A stretch of 64,000 nucleotides of DNA from Spongiactinospora sp. TRM90649 (GTDB lineage Bacteria > Actinomycetota > Actinomycetes > Streptosporangiales > Streptosporangiaceae): the NCBI RefSeq assembly GCF_029382225.1, contig NZ_JARLTC010000004.1, forward strand, positions 34,268-98,267, read 5' to 3'. Positions 52,340-61,729 of the stretch are shown here, in pieces; position 1 is the first letter of the stretch; the number at the start of each line of letters is the position of its first letter. The translations under genes and the position numbers were made by a program. The notes below the pieces were generated by a model that made no database searches, was not told the origin of the DNA, and worked only from the letters and a program-made list of their open reading frames with translations.

Positions 52340-53794
52340 GTGCACCACAGCCCCGACCTGAGCCGGCTGGCCATGGCCGTGCTCCAGCCCGGCTTCGACG
52401 GCACCAAGCCGCCCGCCTGGCTGCGGCGCGCGCTCGCCGACGGCCTCGGCGGCGCGGTCCTCTTCGCCAGGAACATCGCGGACGAGGCGCAGACGGCCGA
52501 CCTGGTCGCCGCACTGCGGGCGGAGAACCCCTCGGTCGTCGTGGCGGTTGACGAGGAGGGCGGCACGGTCACCCGGATGGAGGCCCGCACCGGCAGTTCC
52601 TGGCCGGGCAACCGGGCGCTGGGCGTGGGCGGCGATACCGGTCGCACCGAACTGGTGGCCCGCCAGATCGGCCGGATGCTCGCCGCCGCCGGGATCACCC
52701 TGGACTACGCGCCGGTGGCCGACGTGAACGCCGACCCGGCCAACCCGGTGATCGGCGTGCGGTCGTTCGGGCCCGAGGCGGGGCCGGTCGCCGACCACAC
52801 CGCGGCCTGGATCCGGGGGCTGCAGAGCACCGGGGTGGCCGCCTGCGCCAAGCACTTCCCCGGGCACGGCGACACCGTCACCGACTCCCACCACGGCCTG
52901 CCCACCGTGCGCGCGTCGCTCGACCTGCTGCGCGAGCGCGACCTGCCGCCGTTCGCGGCGGCGATCCGCGCGGGGGTGCGCGCGGTGATGTGCGGCCATC
53001 TGCTGGTCCCGGCGCTCGACCCGGACCAGCCCGCGACGCTCAGCCACCGTGTGCTGACCAGCCTGCTCCGCGAGGAGATGGGCTTCGAGGGCATGCTGGT
53101 CACCGACGCGATCGAGATGCGCGCCGTGGCGGCCCTGCACTCGCCGGGCGAGATCGCGGTGCGCGCGCTGGCCGCCGGAGCCGACGCCATCTGCGCCGGG
53201 GCGCCCTCGCCCGCCGGTGAGAGCGTCCACGCGCTGCGCGACGCGATCGTGGGGGCCGTGCACGCCGGACGGCTGGCCGAGTCCCGGCTCGCCAAGGCCG
53301 CCGACAGGGTGCGGGCTCTGGCCGAGTGGCACTCCGCCGCGACCGCCGACACCGCGCCGCCCGATCGCGAGCTGGGCCTGGCGGCGGCCCGAGCGGCCCT
53401 TCGGGTCACCGGTTCCCCGGCCGCCCTGACCGCGCCGCCCCTCGTGGTGGACCTCGCCGCCCGGATGAGCCTCGCCGTCGACCCCGGCGCTCCGACGGGC
53501 CTTGCCGCCGCGCTAGCCGAGACGCTCCCCGGCACCCTGGCCTGCACCGTCACCGCCGTGGACCCCCGGCTGCCCGATCTTCCCGCCGAGCGCCCGGTGG
53601 TCCTGGTCGCCCACGACGCCGCCCGCCACCCCTGGATGCGCGAACTGCTCGCACTGGCCGTCCGGCGACGGCCCGACGCCATCGTGGTCGAGACCGGCGT
53701 GCCCGGAGCCCCCTCCGGAGCCGCGCACATCGCCACGAACGGGGTGTCCCGCGCCACGTTCCGCGCCGTCGCCCGGCGCCTCACGACCGGCTGA
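52340..53794 (+). CDS. nagZ: Glycoside hydrolase family 3, NagZ-type beta-N-acetylhexosaminidase
   Basis: The 484-residue protein begins at GTG 52340 with GGAGG at about seven bases. It has the GH3 fold with VVVAVDEEGGTVTRM, the NagZ-type catalytic His/Asp dyad motif CAKHFPGHGDTVTDSHHG, VTDAIEMRAVAA and a C-terminal domain. NagZ releases GlcNAc from muropeptides during peptidoglycan recycling. MurQ, which acts on the product MurNAc-6-P, lies 0.5 kb downstream on the other strand. No signal peptide is evident, which fits a cytoplasmic role. Confidence 0.9.
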   Translation: MHHSPDLSRLAMAVLQPGFDGTKPPAWLRRALADGLGGAVLFARNIADEAQTADLVAALRAENPSVVVAVDEEGGTVTRMEARTGSSWPGNRALGVGGDTGRTELVARQIGRMLAAAGITLDYAPVADVNADPANPVIGVRSFGPEAGPVADHTAAWIRGLQSTGVAACAKHFPGHGDTVTDSHHGLPTVRASLDLLRERDLPPFAAAIRAGVRAVMCGHLLVPALDPDQPATLSHRVLTSLLREEMGFEGMLVTDAIEMRAVAALHSPGEIAVRALAAGADAICAGAPSPAGESVHALRDAIVGAVHAGRLAESRLAKAADRVRALAEWHSAATADTAPPDRELGLAAARAALRVTGSPAALTAPPLVVDLAARMSLAVDPGAPTGLAAALAETLPGTLACTVTAVDPRLPDLPAERPVVLVAHDAARHPWMRELLALAVRRRPDAIVVETGVPGAPSGAAHIATNGVSRATFRAVARRLTTG

Positions 53795-54225
53795 GCTCCG
53801 CGTGCCGTAGCGCGTGCACGGCCACGGCGTGGCGTAGTTCGCGGATGCCCGGTCTGCCGCGCGGGGGTGGACGTTGTTGGTGAGCAGCACCACGGTCAGT
53901 GCGCGTTCCCGGTCCACGACCAGCGAGGTGCCGATGAAGCCGGAGTGCCCGAACGCGCAGGGCAGCGGGCCGCTCACGGCGGGGTCGCCGATCCGCAGTC
54001 CCAGGTCCTGGCGGAACCCCGCGCCGTCGATCCCCTGGTCGCCGAGCATCTCGGCGGCGCTCGCCGGGCTCAGGACCGGCTCCCCGCCGGTGCGCACGGT
54101 CTCGCCCAGGCGGAGTACGTCGGCGGCGGTGGAGAAGATCCCGGCGTGCCCGGCGACGCCACCGCGCCCGCGCAGACGTCCGGGACCGCCACCGCCAAGA
54201 TCCCGGCCGGCGCGCGATCAGGAGG
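53781..54225 (-). pseudogene. Decayed serine hydrolase (class C beta-lactamase family) remnant
   Basis: One frame reads GVAGHAGIFSTAADVLRLGE, CAFGHSGFIGTSLVVDRERA and TVVLLTNNVHPR, which are C-terminal motifs of beta-lactamase-like hydrolases (HSG in place of KTG). After a one-base loss near 53855 the next frame continues RGRPGIRELRHAVAVHALRH to a stop at 53781. About 140 of roughly 380 residues remain, and the SxxK active-site part is absent. The stop region overlaps the nagZ end. Serine hydrolase genes often sit beside murQ in actinobacteria, so this was probably a recycling-cluster member. Confidence 0.7.
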
Positions 54226-54249
54226 GCGATCAGGAAGGCGATCAGGAAG
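54214..54249. repeat. Three tandem 12-bp units at the 3' end of murQ
   Basis: GCGATCAGGAGG, GCGATCAGGAAG and GCGATCAGGAAG follow each other without gaps. The last unit covers the murQ stop codon, and the other two run into the remnant hydrolase gene. The repeat may mark the breakpoint where that gene lost its 5' part. Confidence 0.85.
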
Positions 54250-55165
54250 GTCGGACATGGTCGGCCTCGGCGGGCAGCACCGCGTCCAGCCGGTCGTCGT
54301 GCATCGCCAGCAGAACCCGCGCCGCGCCCGCGTCGAGGCCGTGCCCGATCATCACCACCGCGGTCTTCACGTCCCATCCGGCCGACTCGACGGCGGTGCG
54401 CGCCACCTCGGGGTCGGCCCCGGTGATGTCCGCGACCATCCGCACCGCCCGGTCGGCGAGCTTGGCGTTCATCGCGGACACCTCGATCATCCGGTTGCCG
54501 TATGTCCGGCCCAGCTTGACCATCACGATCGTGGAGATCATGTTGAGCACCAGCTTCTGCGCGGTGCCCGCCTTCAGCCGGGTGGATCCGGCCACCACCT
54601 CGGGTCCGACGACGACCTCGATCGGGTGCTCGGCCGCCGCCGTCAGCGGCGTGGCGGTGTTGCACGACAGGGCGACGGTGAGCGCCCCGCGCCGGGCCGC
54701 CTCGGCGAGCGCGCCCAGCACGAACGGCGCGCGCCCGCTGGCCGACACCCCGACCACCGAGTCCAGCGGGCCCAGGCCGAGCGCGGCGATGGCCTCCGCT
54801 CCCCCCTCGTGATCGTCCTCCGCCCCCTCCACCGAGCGGGTCAGCGCGGCCGGTCCCCCGGCGATGACGCCGCGGACCAGGTCCGGGTCGGTGCCGAAGG
54901 TCGGCGGGCACTCAGAGGCGTCCAGCACGGCGAGCCGTCCCGATGTTCCGGCGCCCACGTAGACCAGCCGCCCGCCGCGCCGCATGCGCCCGGCGACGGC
55001 GTCGATCGCCGCGGTGATGGCGGGCACGGCCTCGGCGACCGCCGCGGGCACCGTGGCGTCCGCCCCGTTCATCAGCCGGACGACCTCCGCCGTGGGCAGG
55101 CGGTCGATCCGCCGGTAACGGGGATCGCTCTGCTCGGTGGACAGTCCGGCAAGTGGCTCAGTCAT
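54242..55165 (-). CDS. murQ: N-acetylmuramic acid 6-phosphate etherase
   Basis: MurQ cleaves the lactyl ether of MurNAc 6-phosphate, giving GlcNAc 6-phosphate and lactate. The 307-residue protein has the SIS-domain signatures LVYVGAGTSGRLAVLDASEC, PTFG, VVGVSASGRAPFV, and the key Glu/Asp residues in AEAIAALG. TRLKAGTAQKLVLNMISTIVM is typical of the family. It ends within a 12-bp tandem repeat. The GNAT gene upstream and nagZ on the other side form the recycling group. Confidence 0.95.
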   Translation of the reverse strand: MTEPLAGLSTEQSDPRYRRIDRLPTAEVVRLMNGADATVPAAVAEAVPAITAAIDAVAGRMRRGGRLVYVGAGTSGRLAVLDASECPPTFGTDPDLVRGVIAGGPAALTRSVEGAEDDHEGGAEAIAALGLGPLDSVVGVSASGRAPFVLGALAEAARRGALTVALSCNTATPLTAAAEHPIEVVVGPEVVAGSTRLKAGTAQKLVLNMISTIVMVKLGRTYGNRMIEVSAMNAKLADRAVRMVADITGADPEVARTAVESAGWDVKTAVVMIGHGLDAGAARVLLAMHDDRLDAVLPAEADHVRPS

Positions 55166-55255
55166 GGCATCCCAGGTCGCTAATTTTCATCAAGGGATTC
55201 CATTATGCAAAATAGCTTCGTCGCCCGGCCCGGCCGGATGCCTTTCCGCGCCACA

Positions 55256-56119
55256 TCACCGCAGGTCACGGCGATACAGCCAGAAGACCCGCTCGACCCG
55301 GGCGCCGACCGCCCTGGCATAGAAGCGCAGCGGACCCACCCACGCGATCTGCGCGGCCGTCAGCCCGGAGTCACGCTGCTCGGCCAGGCAGCGGCGCAGC
55401 AGGACCCGGCCGACCCCGAGGCCGCGCGCGGCGGCGGCCGTACCGGTCGGGCCGAACCACGAGGGACGCGAGCCCCAGACCGCGAAGCCGATCACCTCAT
55501 CGCCCCGGACGGCGTAGTGGCAGCCCGTGGCGTGCTCGGCCTCCCAGGCCCAGGTCTCCTTCCAGTGCTCGCGCGCGAAGGCGACCACCTGGGCGCGCTC
55601 ACCGGGCGCGGCGGAGCGCACGGTCACGCCGGCCTCCGCCAGGCGCGCCAGCTCGGCCTCGACGCCGAGATCCGCGGCGAGATCGGCGGTCATGTTCCAG
55701 GCCGCGTGGTAGCGCTCGTAGCCAAGGCTCTCGGCCAGGCACACGGCGGGGGTGGCGCGCACGTCGATGCCGGGCCAGGCATAGCAGGGCGGGTTCCCGG
55801 CGAAGCGCCCCTGCTCTGCCCCGTGGTCGCGCAGCCACTCCTCGGCCGCGCGCACCAGGCGCGTGCCCAGGCCGCGCCCCCTGGCCTCCGGACGCACCCC
55901 GATCAGGTCGATGTGCCCGACGGTGGGATCCTTCCCGGACAGGGAGGCGAACACCAGCCCGTCGTCGGAGGCGAGCGAGGTCCACACCCGGCCGGACGGC
56001 GGCGCGGACAACCGCGCGACCAGCGCGTGCGCGTCGTGCGCGTCGGCCGGGTCGAAGTCGAGCGCCACGGCGGCCACCTCGGCCAGCGCGCCGAGGTCGC
56101 CGGACGGACGAACGGTCAT
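55256..56119 (-). CDS. GNAT-family acetyltransferase with two GNAT domains
   Basis: The 287-residue protein starts at ATG 56119, preceded by GGGGAGGGG at eight bases; an upstream ATG gives 295 residues. The first GNAT domain has IDLIGVRPEARGRGLGTRLV (acetyl-CoA loop). The second has FGPTGTAAAARGLGVGRVLL and FYARAVGARVERVFWLYRR. Two-domain GNATs of this type have unknown substrates. It is followed by murQ after 90 bases and probably shares its transcript. Confidence 0.85.
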   Translation of the reverse strand: MTVRPSGDLGALAEVAAVALDFDPADAHDAHALVARLSAPPSGRVWTSLASDDGLVFASLSGKDPTVGHIDLIGVRPEARGRGLGTRLVRAAEEWLRDHGAEQGRFAGNPPCYAWPGIDVRATPAVCLAESLGYERYHAAWNMTADLAADLGVEAELARLAEAGVTVRSAAPGERAQVVAFAREHWKETWAWEAEHATGCHYAVRGDEVIGFAVWGSRPSWFGPTGTAAAARGLGVGRVLLRRCLAEQRDSGLTAAQIAWVGPLRFYARAVGARVERVFWLYRRDLR

Positions 56120-56297
56120 CCCGGGCACCCCTCCCCGAGTCATCGCGAACGCGCCCGGTCACCCCGGGGGCCGCGCCGAGCGCGGAACGCCCCCGTCCCG
56201 GCGAACCCGCCGCCCGCGCTCTGGTTCGACAGCCCCACCATACCCAGCCGCCGCCCTTCCCGATCAAGGAGCGAGGCGGCCGGACGGCCGGGCGGTC

Positions 56298-57578
56298 TCA
56301 GTGCCTGCCCGAACCGTTCACGGTGAGGATGGGCTCCGGGGTGACTATCGCGGGGAAGGTGCCGGTGTCGATGATGCCGTGCTCGTTGTAGGCGGCCTCG
56401 ATCAGCGCGTGGGCCCTGGGCTCCAGCTTCCACAGGGCGCGCCACTCGCGGGCCGTGGCGACCGAGATGTCGGTCTCGGCGGCGATGTCGGCGGCCCGGG
56501 GGACGTACTTGCGCTCGATCTGCTCGTCCCAGTAGCGGCGGGCGGCGCGCATCAGCGCGGCCCGCTGGGCGGTGTCCACCGGCTGCTGCGGCCCGGTGTC
56601 CTCCACCATCTCGAACTCCTGGTCCTCGTCCTCGTCGATCTGCGGCGGGGTGCCCACCGAGACGGTTCCCGCGGCGGGCGAGGCGGGCAGCGCGTGCGCG
56701 ACCGGCTCGGGGCGCTCGGGCTCCCACGGCACCCTCGGCTTCAGGTCGATCAGGCCGTTGGTGTTGTACAGCGCGCCGATCTGCGAGAGCAGCGCCTCCT
56801 GGCGGACCGGGTCGACGGCCAGGCCGGTGTGCTCCACGGCGCGGTCCATGGCCTGGTCGAGCTTGGCCAGCGCCTGGCGCATCTTGCGGTCTGAGGCGCC
56901 GGACTCGCGCAGCGCGCGGGCCCGCTTGGCGGCGAGTGCGACCCGGGTCAGCCTGCGGTGCGCGTCGACCTCGCTGGCGGTGCGGTCGCTGACCTCGGCC
57001 AGGCCGATCCGCACCATGATCCGCTCGGGGGTGAGCCGCCAGTTGATCTTGCCGCGTCCGGTGATCCGGTGCCGCTCGATCGCCATCCCGCGCTCCCAGA
57101 GCCAGGCGGCGACCAGCGGGGCCGCGAGCCTGAAGACCGCCTCGGGGAGGCTCCGCGCGTCCATGCTGGACAGGACCGCCGTGAGACCGGTGAGCGCCCA
57201 CACCGCGACCCCGTCGATCCCGGCGGAGAAGTTCTCGCGCATGTTGCGGCGGGCGCGGACCGCGCTGGTGATGACCGCGACCTCGATGAAGGCGAAGAGC
57301 AGCATGCGCAGCGGGCCGTCGAAGCCCAGGACGTCGCCCGAGAAGCGCCACATGCCCTGCGCGGACACGCCCGTCGCGATGCAGGCGGCCACGATCGTCA
57401 GGATGTCCTCGACGGGACGGGGGGCCACGAAGCGGTTGAAGAGCTGCGCCCCGGTGCGCGCGCCGGCGCGCAGGGCCAGGCTGGCCACGACGAGCAGGGC
57501 CAGGGAGATGACGCATATGACGACGGTTCCGACCGGGTTTTCCGCCGCGAAGGTGGTCATTTCATCGATGGAGGGCAT
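56298..57578 (-). CDS. DUF2637-like multi-pass membrane protein with helical C-terminal domain
   Basis: The 426-residue protein has about four or five membrane helices in the first 200 residues (VGTVVICVISLALLVVASLA, DILTIVAACIATGVSAQGMW, LRMLLFAFIEVAVITSAVRA, GVAVWALTGLTAVLSSMDA). The C-terminal half is soluble, charged and Pro-rich, and ends with a likely helix-turn-helix-like segment, RAADIAAETDISVATAREWR. The membrane pattern (RARRNMRE, IVAACIATGVSA) is like DUF2637/SpdB-type proteins found on actinomycete plasmids and integrative elements. No integrase or other transfer gene is near. I cannot assign a function. Confidence 0.7.
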   Translation of the reverse strand: MPSIDEMTTFAAENPVGTVVICVISLALLVVASLALRAGARTGAQLFNRFVAPRPVEDILTIVAACIATGVSAQGMWRFSGDVLGFDGPLRMLLFAFIEVAVITSAVRARRNMRENFSAGIDGVAVWALTGLTAVLSSMDARSLPEAVFRLAAPLVAAWLWERGMAIERHRITGRGKINWRLTPERIMVRIGLAEVSDRTASEVDAHRRLTRVALAAKRARALRESGASDRKMRQALAKLDQAMDRAVEHTGLAVDPVRQEALLSQIGALYNTNGLIDLKPRVPWEPERPEPVAHALPASPAAGTVSVGTPPQIDEDEDQEFEMVEDTGPQQPVDTAQRAALMRAARRYWDEQIERKYVPRAADIAAETDISVATAREWRALWKLEPRAHALIEAAYNEHGIIDTGTFPAIVTPEPILTVNGSGRH

Positions 57579-57789
57579 CAGTCACTGTCCGTCAGTCTCG
57601 TTGTCCGAGTGTATATCCAAGCGATCATGCCAGAAGGTCATGATTTTGTAGGCGGAAACGGGAGTTCACTCGACAGATTGACGAGCTGGAACCCCGCTTG
57701 TGCGACCGTACAGGCCTTCTACGACGTATGAGACTACTGGTACGCGGGCACGGGGGCATAAGGGCCTGTATTCCGGGCACAGCCCAGAC

Positions 57790-60700
57790 ATGGGACTTGG
57801 TGACCTGATCGGCCGCTGGCCGGTGATCCGCCAGCTCCGCGGCCAGGACGGCCGCGGCGCCGCGGCGCGCTCACCGCGCACGGACGCGCTGCGCCCGCGC
57901 ACCGCCGAGGCCGACTCGGTCGCCCGCTCCGTGTGCCCCTACTGCGCGGTCGGCTGCGGCCAGCTCGTCTACGTCAAGGACGGCAAGGTCACCCAGATCG
58001 AAGGCGACCCCGACTCCCCCATCTCGCGCGGGCGGCTCTGCCCCAAGGGATCGGCGAGCAAGCAGCTCGTCACACACGAGGGACGGCAGACCACGGTCCT
58101 CTACCGCAGGCCGTACGCCAAGGACTGGGAGAGCCTCGACCTGGACACCGCGATGCGCATGATCGCGGACCGGGTGACGGCCACCAGGCGCGAGAACTGG
58201 CAGGAGACGCACGAGGGCAAGGTCGTGCGGCGCACCCTGGGCTTCGCCGGCCTGGGCGGTGCGACGCTCGACAACGAAGAGAACTACCTGATGAAGAAGC
58301 TGTACACCGCCCTCGGCGCGATCCAGGTGGAGAACCAGGCGCGCATTTGACACTCCGCCACCGTCCCCGGTCTGGGGGCCAGCTTCGGCCGCGGCGGCGC
58401 GACCAACTTCCAGCAGGACCTGGTCAACAGCGACTGCATCGTGATCCAGGGCTCCAACATGGCCGAGTGCCATCCGGTGGGGTTCCAGTGGGTCATGGAG
58501 GCCAAGGCGCGCGGCGCCAGGGTGATCCACGTGGATCCGCGCTACACGCGGACCAGCGCGATGGCCGACACCCATCTGCCCATCCGCGCGGGCAGCGACA
58601 TCGTGCTGCTCGGCGCGCTGATCAACCACGTGCTGCGGGGCGGGCACGACTTCCGTGACTACGTGCTGGCCTACACCAACGCGGCCACCATCGTGTCCGA
58701 GGACTTCCGCGACACCGAGGACCTGGACGGCCTGTTCTCCGGCTTCCATCCGGAGACCCGCACCTACGACCCGCGGACCTGGGCCTACCAGTCGGGATCG
58801 CCCGACCGGGAGCGGGAGGAACAGGCAAGGGAAGGCGAGATCCACGCCACCGTCGCGGGCGCCGACCAGTACGGCTCCGGCGGCCCCTCGGCGCACCCGG
58901 CGCCGCGCACCGACCCCACCCTGAACGACCCGCAGTGCGTCTACCAGATCCTGTCGCGGCACTTCGCCCGCTACACCCCGAAGCTGGTGGAGGAGCTGTG
59001 CGGCATCTCCCGGGCCGACTTCCGGTTCCTCGCCGACTCGATCACCGCCAACAGCGGCCGGGAGCGCACCACCGCGTGGGTCTACTCGGTCGGCTGGACC
59101 CAGCACACCGTGGGCGCGCAGTTCATCCGGGCGGCGTCCATCCTGCAACTGCTGCTCGGCAACATCGGCAGGCCGGGCGGCGGCATCCTGGCGCTGCGCG
59201 GCCACGCCAGCATCCAGGGCTCGACGGACATCCCCACGCTGTTCAACATCCTGCCGGGCTACCTGCCGATGCCGCACGCGCTGCTGCACGAGAACCTCGA
59301 CGACTACCTCGGCTACGCCGCGGGCGACACCGGCTTCTGGGGCAACAAGCGCTCCTACATGGTGAGCCTGCTGAAGGCGTGGTGGGGCGACTCGGCCACC
59401 GAGGAGAACGACTTCCGGTTCGGCTACCTGCCGCGCATCACCGGCGACCACGGCACCTACGCCACCGTGTTCGGGCAGATCGACGGCACTGTGAAGGGCT
59501 ACTTCGTGGTCGGCGAGAACCCGGCGGTCGGCTCCTCCGGCGGGCACGCCCAGCGGCTCGGCCTGGCGAACCTGGACTGGCTGGTGGTCAGGGACCTGCT
59601 GCCCGTGGAGACCGCGACGTTCTGGAAGGACGGCCCGGAGCTGGAGACCGGCGAGCTGCGCACCGAGGAGATCGGCACCGAGGTGTTCTTCCTGCCCGCG
59701 GCCTCGCACGTGGAGAAGGAGGGCACCTTCACCCAGACCCAGCGGCTGCTGCAGTGGCGGGAGAAGGCCGTGGAGCCGCCCGGCGACTGCCGCAGCGACC
59801 TGTGGTTCTACTACCACCTGGGGCGGCTGCTGCGCGAGCGGGCCTCCGACGGGGAGATGGACGCGCCGCTGCGAGACCTCACCTGGGACTACCCGGTGAG
59901 CGGGCCGCACGACGACCCGTCGGCCGAGGCCGTGCTGCGCGAGATCAACGGCACCGGCCCGGACGGCAGAGCGGTGTCGTCGTACCTGGACCTGGCCCCC
60001 GACGGCTCCACCCGCTGCGGCTGCTGGATCTACTCGGGCGTCTACGCCGACGAGGTCAACCAGGCGGCGCGCCGCAGGCCGGGCTCGGAGCAGTCGTTGG
60101 TCGCGCCCGAGTGGGGCTGGGCCTGGCCGATGAACCGGCGCATCCTGTACAACCGCGCCTCCGCCGACCCGGACGGCCGCCCCTGGAGCGAGCGCAAGGC
60201 GTACCTGCGCTGGAACCCGGACCAGGGCGAGTGGACCGGCCCCGACGTGCCCGACTTCGAGGTGCGCAAGCCGCCGGACTACGTGCCCCCGCCGGGGGCC
60301 ACCGCGCAGGCGGCGCTCGCGGGCGACTCGCCGTTCATCATGCAGACCGACGGCAAGGGCTGGCTGTTCGCCCCGTCGGGCCTGGCCGACGGGCCGCTGC
60401 CGGCCCACTACGAACCGGACGAGTCCCCGGTGCCCAACACCCTGTACGGCACGCGCGCCAACCCGGCCAGGAAGATCTACGACCGTCCCGAGAACCCGTC
60501 CAACTCCGGCAGGTTCCCGTACGTGCTCACCACCTACCGGCTGACCGAGCACCACACCGCCGGCGGCATGAGCCGGTCCCTGTCCCACCTGGCCGAGCTG
60601 CAGCCGGAGATGTTCTGCGAGGTGTCCCCGCAGCTCGCCGACGAGCTGGGCCTGGTCAACGGCGGCTGGGCGACCGTCATCACCAGCCGGGCGGCGATCG

Positions 60701-60963
60701 AGGCCCGGGTGCTGGTCAGCGAGCGGCTGCGGCCGCTGAAGGTGGCCGGGCGGCCGGTCCACCAGATCGGCATGCCGTACCACTGGGGCTGGGCGGGTGG
60801 CGGGCTGGTCACCGGCGACGCGGCCAACGACCTGCTCCCGATCGTCCTCGACCCCAACGTCTACATCCAGGAGAGCAAGGCCACGACCTGCGACGTGCTG
60901 CCCGGACGCCGGCCGAGAGGCCCGGCGCTGATCGCCCTGATCGAGGAGTACCGGCGTGACTGA
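57790..60963 (+). CDS. fdhA: Formate dehydrogenase catalytic subunit, selenocysteine-containing
   Basis: Read straight through TGA 58348-58350, one frame gives a 1,057-residue protein (ATG 57790, MGLGDLIGRWPVIRQLRG) with Sec187 in ENQARI-U-HSATVPGLG, the site of selenocysteine in formate dehydrogenases. Without recoding it would split into two pieces of 186 and 840 residues. Cys49, Cys52, Cys56 and Cys84 (CPYCAVGC, LCPKG) bind an N-terminal 4Fe-4S cluster. The rest is the molybdopterin (bis-MGD) domain, and the C-terminal part has the MopB dinucleotide-binding fold. It oxidises formate and passes electrons to the Fe-S subunit. Neither a Tat signal nor SPASE motif is evident, so the complex is probably cytoplasmic-facing. 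Confidence 0.93.
58348..58379 (+). promoter_or_regulatory. UGA codon and SECIS-like hairpin in fdhA
   Basis: UGA at 58348-58350 is followed, after 18 bases, by the loop GGUCU (58369-58373). It is closed by GUCCCC (58363-58368) and GGGGGC (58374-58379), including one G-U pair. The same 18-base distance and the GGUCU loop are found, from memory, in E. coli fdhF. The SelB elongation factor would bind here to insert Sec187. Confidence 0.85.
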
Positions 60964-61729
60964 GCGGATGGGGTTCTTCACCGACACCAGCGTGTGCATC
61001 GGCTGCAAGGCCTGCGAGGTGGCGTGCAAGGAGTGGAATGACGTGCCGGAGGACGGGTTCGTGTTCCGGGCGACCTCCTACGACAACACCGGCGGGCTCG
61101 GCGCGAGCACCTGGCGGCACGTGGCCTTCATAGAGGACTTCACCCGCCGCGACGACAAGTGGCTGATGGCCTCCGACGTCTGCAAGCACTGCACGCACGC
61201 CGCCTGCCTCGACGTGTGCCCGACCGGTGCGCTGTTCCGCACCGAGTTCGACACAGTGGTGGTGCAGTCCGACGTGTGCAACGGATGCGGGTACTGCGTC
61301 CCGGCCTGCCCGTACGGGGTGATCGACCGCAGGGAGAGCGACGGCCGGGCCTGGAAGTGCACCCTGTGCTACGACCGGCTGCGCGGCGGGCTGGAGCCCG
61401 CGTGCGCCAAGGCGTGCCCGACCGACTCGATCCAGTTCGGCCCGCTGGACGAGCTGCGCGAGCGGGCCCAGGAGCGGGTCGAGTCGCTGCGCGCGCAGGG
61501 GCGCACCGAGGCCCGGCTGTACGGCGAAAGCCCCGACGACGGCGTGGGCGGGGACGGCGCGTTCTTCCTCCTGCTGGACGAGCCGGAGGTGTACGGCCTG
61601 CCGCCCGACCCCGTGGTGACGACCAGGGACCTGGTGTCGATGTGGAAATGGGCCGGGGCGGCGGCGCTGTCGATGGCCGCCACCTGCGCCGTGTCGCTCC
61701 TCGCCACGGGCCGGAGGTCGTCCCGGTGA
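60956..61729 (+). CDS. fdhB: Formate dehydrogenase iron-sulfur subunit
   Basis: The 257-residue protein starts at GTG 60956, overlapping fdhA by 8 bases. Four ferredoxin-type 4Fe-4S motifs occur: CIGCKACEVACKEW, CKHCTHAACLDVCP, CNGCGYCVPACPYG and CTLCYDRLRG...CAKACP. A C-terminal helix (AGAAALSMAATCAVSLLATG) would anchor it to the membrane. It carries electrons from the catalytic subunit to the NrfD-like membrane subunit. Confidence 0.93.
   Translation: MTERMGFFTDTSVCIGCKACEVACKEWNDVPEDGFVFRATSYDNTGGLGASTWRHVAFIEDFTRRDDKWLMASDVCKHCTHAACLDVCPTGALFRTEFDTVVVQSDVCNGCGYCVPACPYGVIDRRESDGRAWKCTLCYDRLRGGLEPACAKACPTDSIQFGPLDELRERAQERVESLRAQGRTEARLYGESPDDGVGGDGAFFLLLDEPEVYGLPPDPVVTTRDLVSMWKWAGAAALSMAATCAVSLLATGRRSSR

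Noticed and set aside
57579..57789. tRNA gene or attachment site in the gap before fdhA
   Set aside because: No cloverleaf or T-loop sequence could be found. The only suggestive element is a TATACA (minus strand, 57615-57610) that might serve the DUF2637-like gene, with a poor -35.
58441..60963. Independent 840-residue molybdopterin oxidoreductase gene
   Set aside because: It is the second half of fdhA. Frame, motif and Sec context join it to the upstream half across the UGA.
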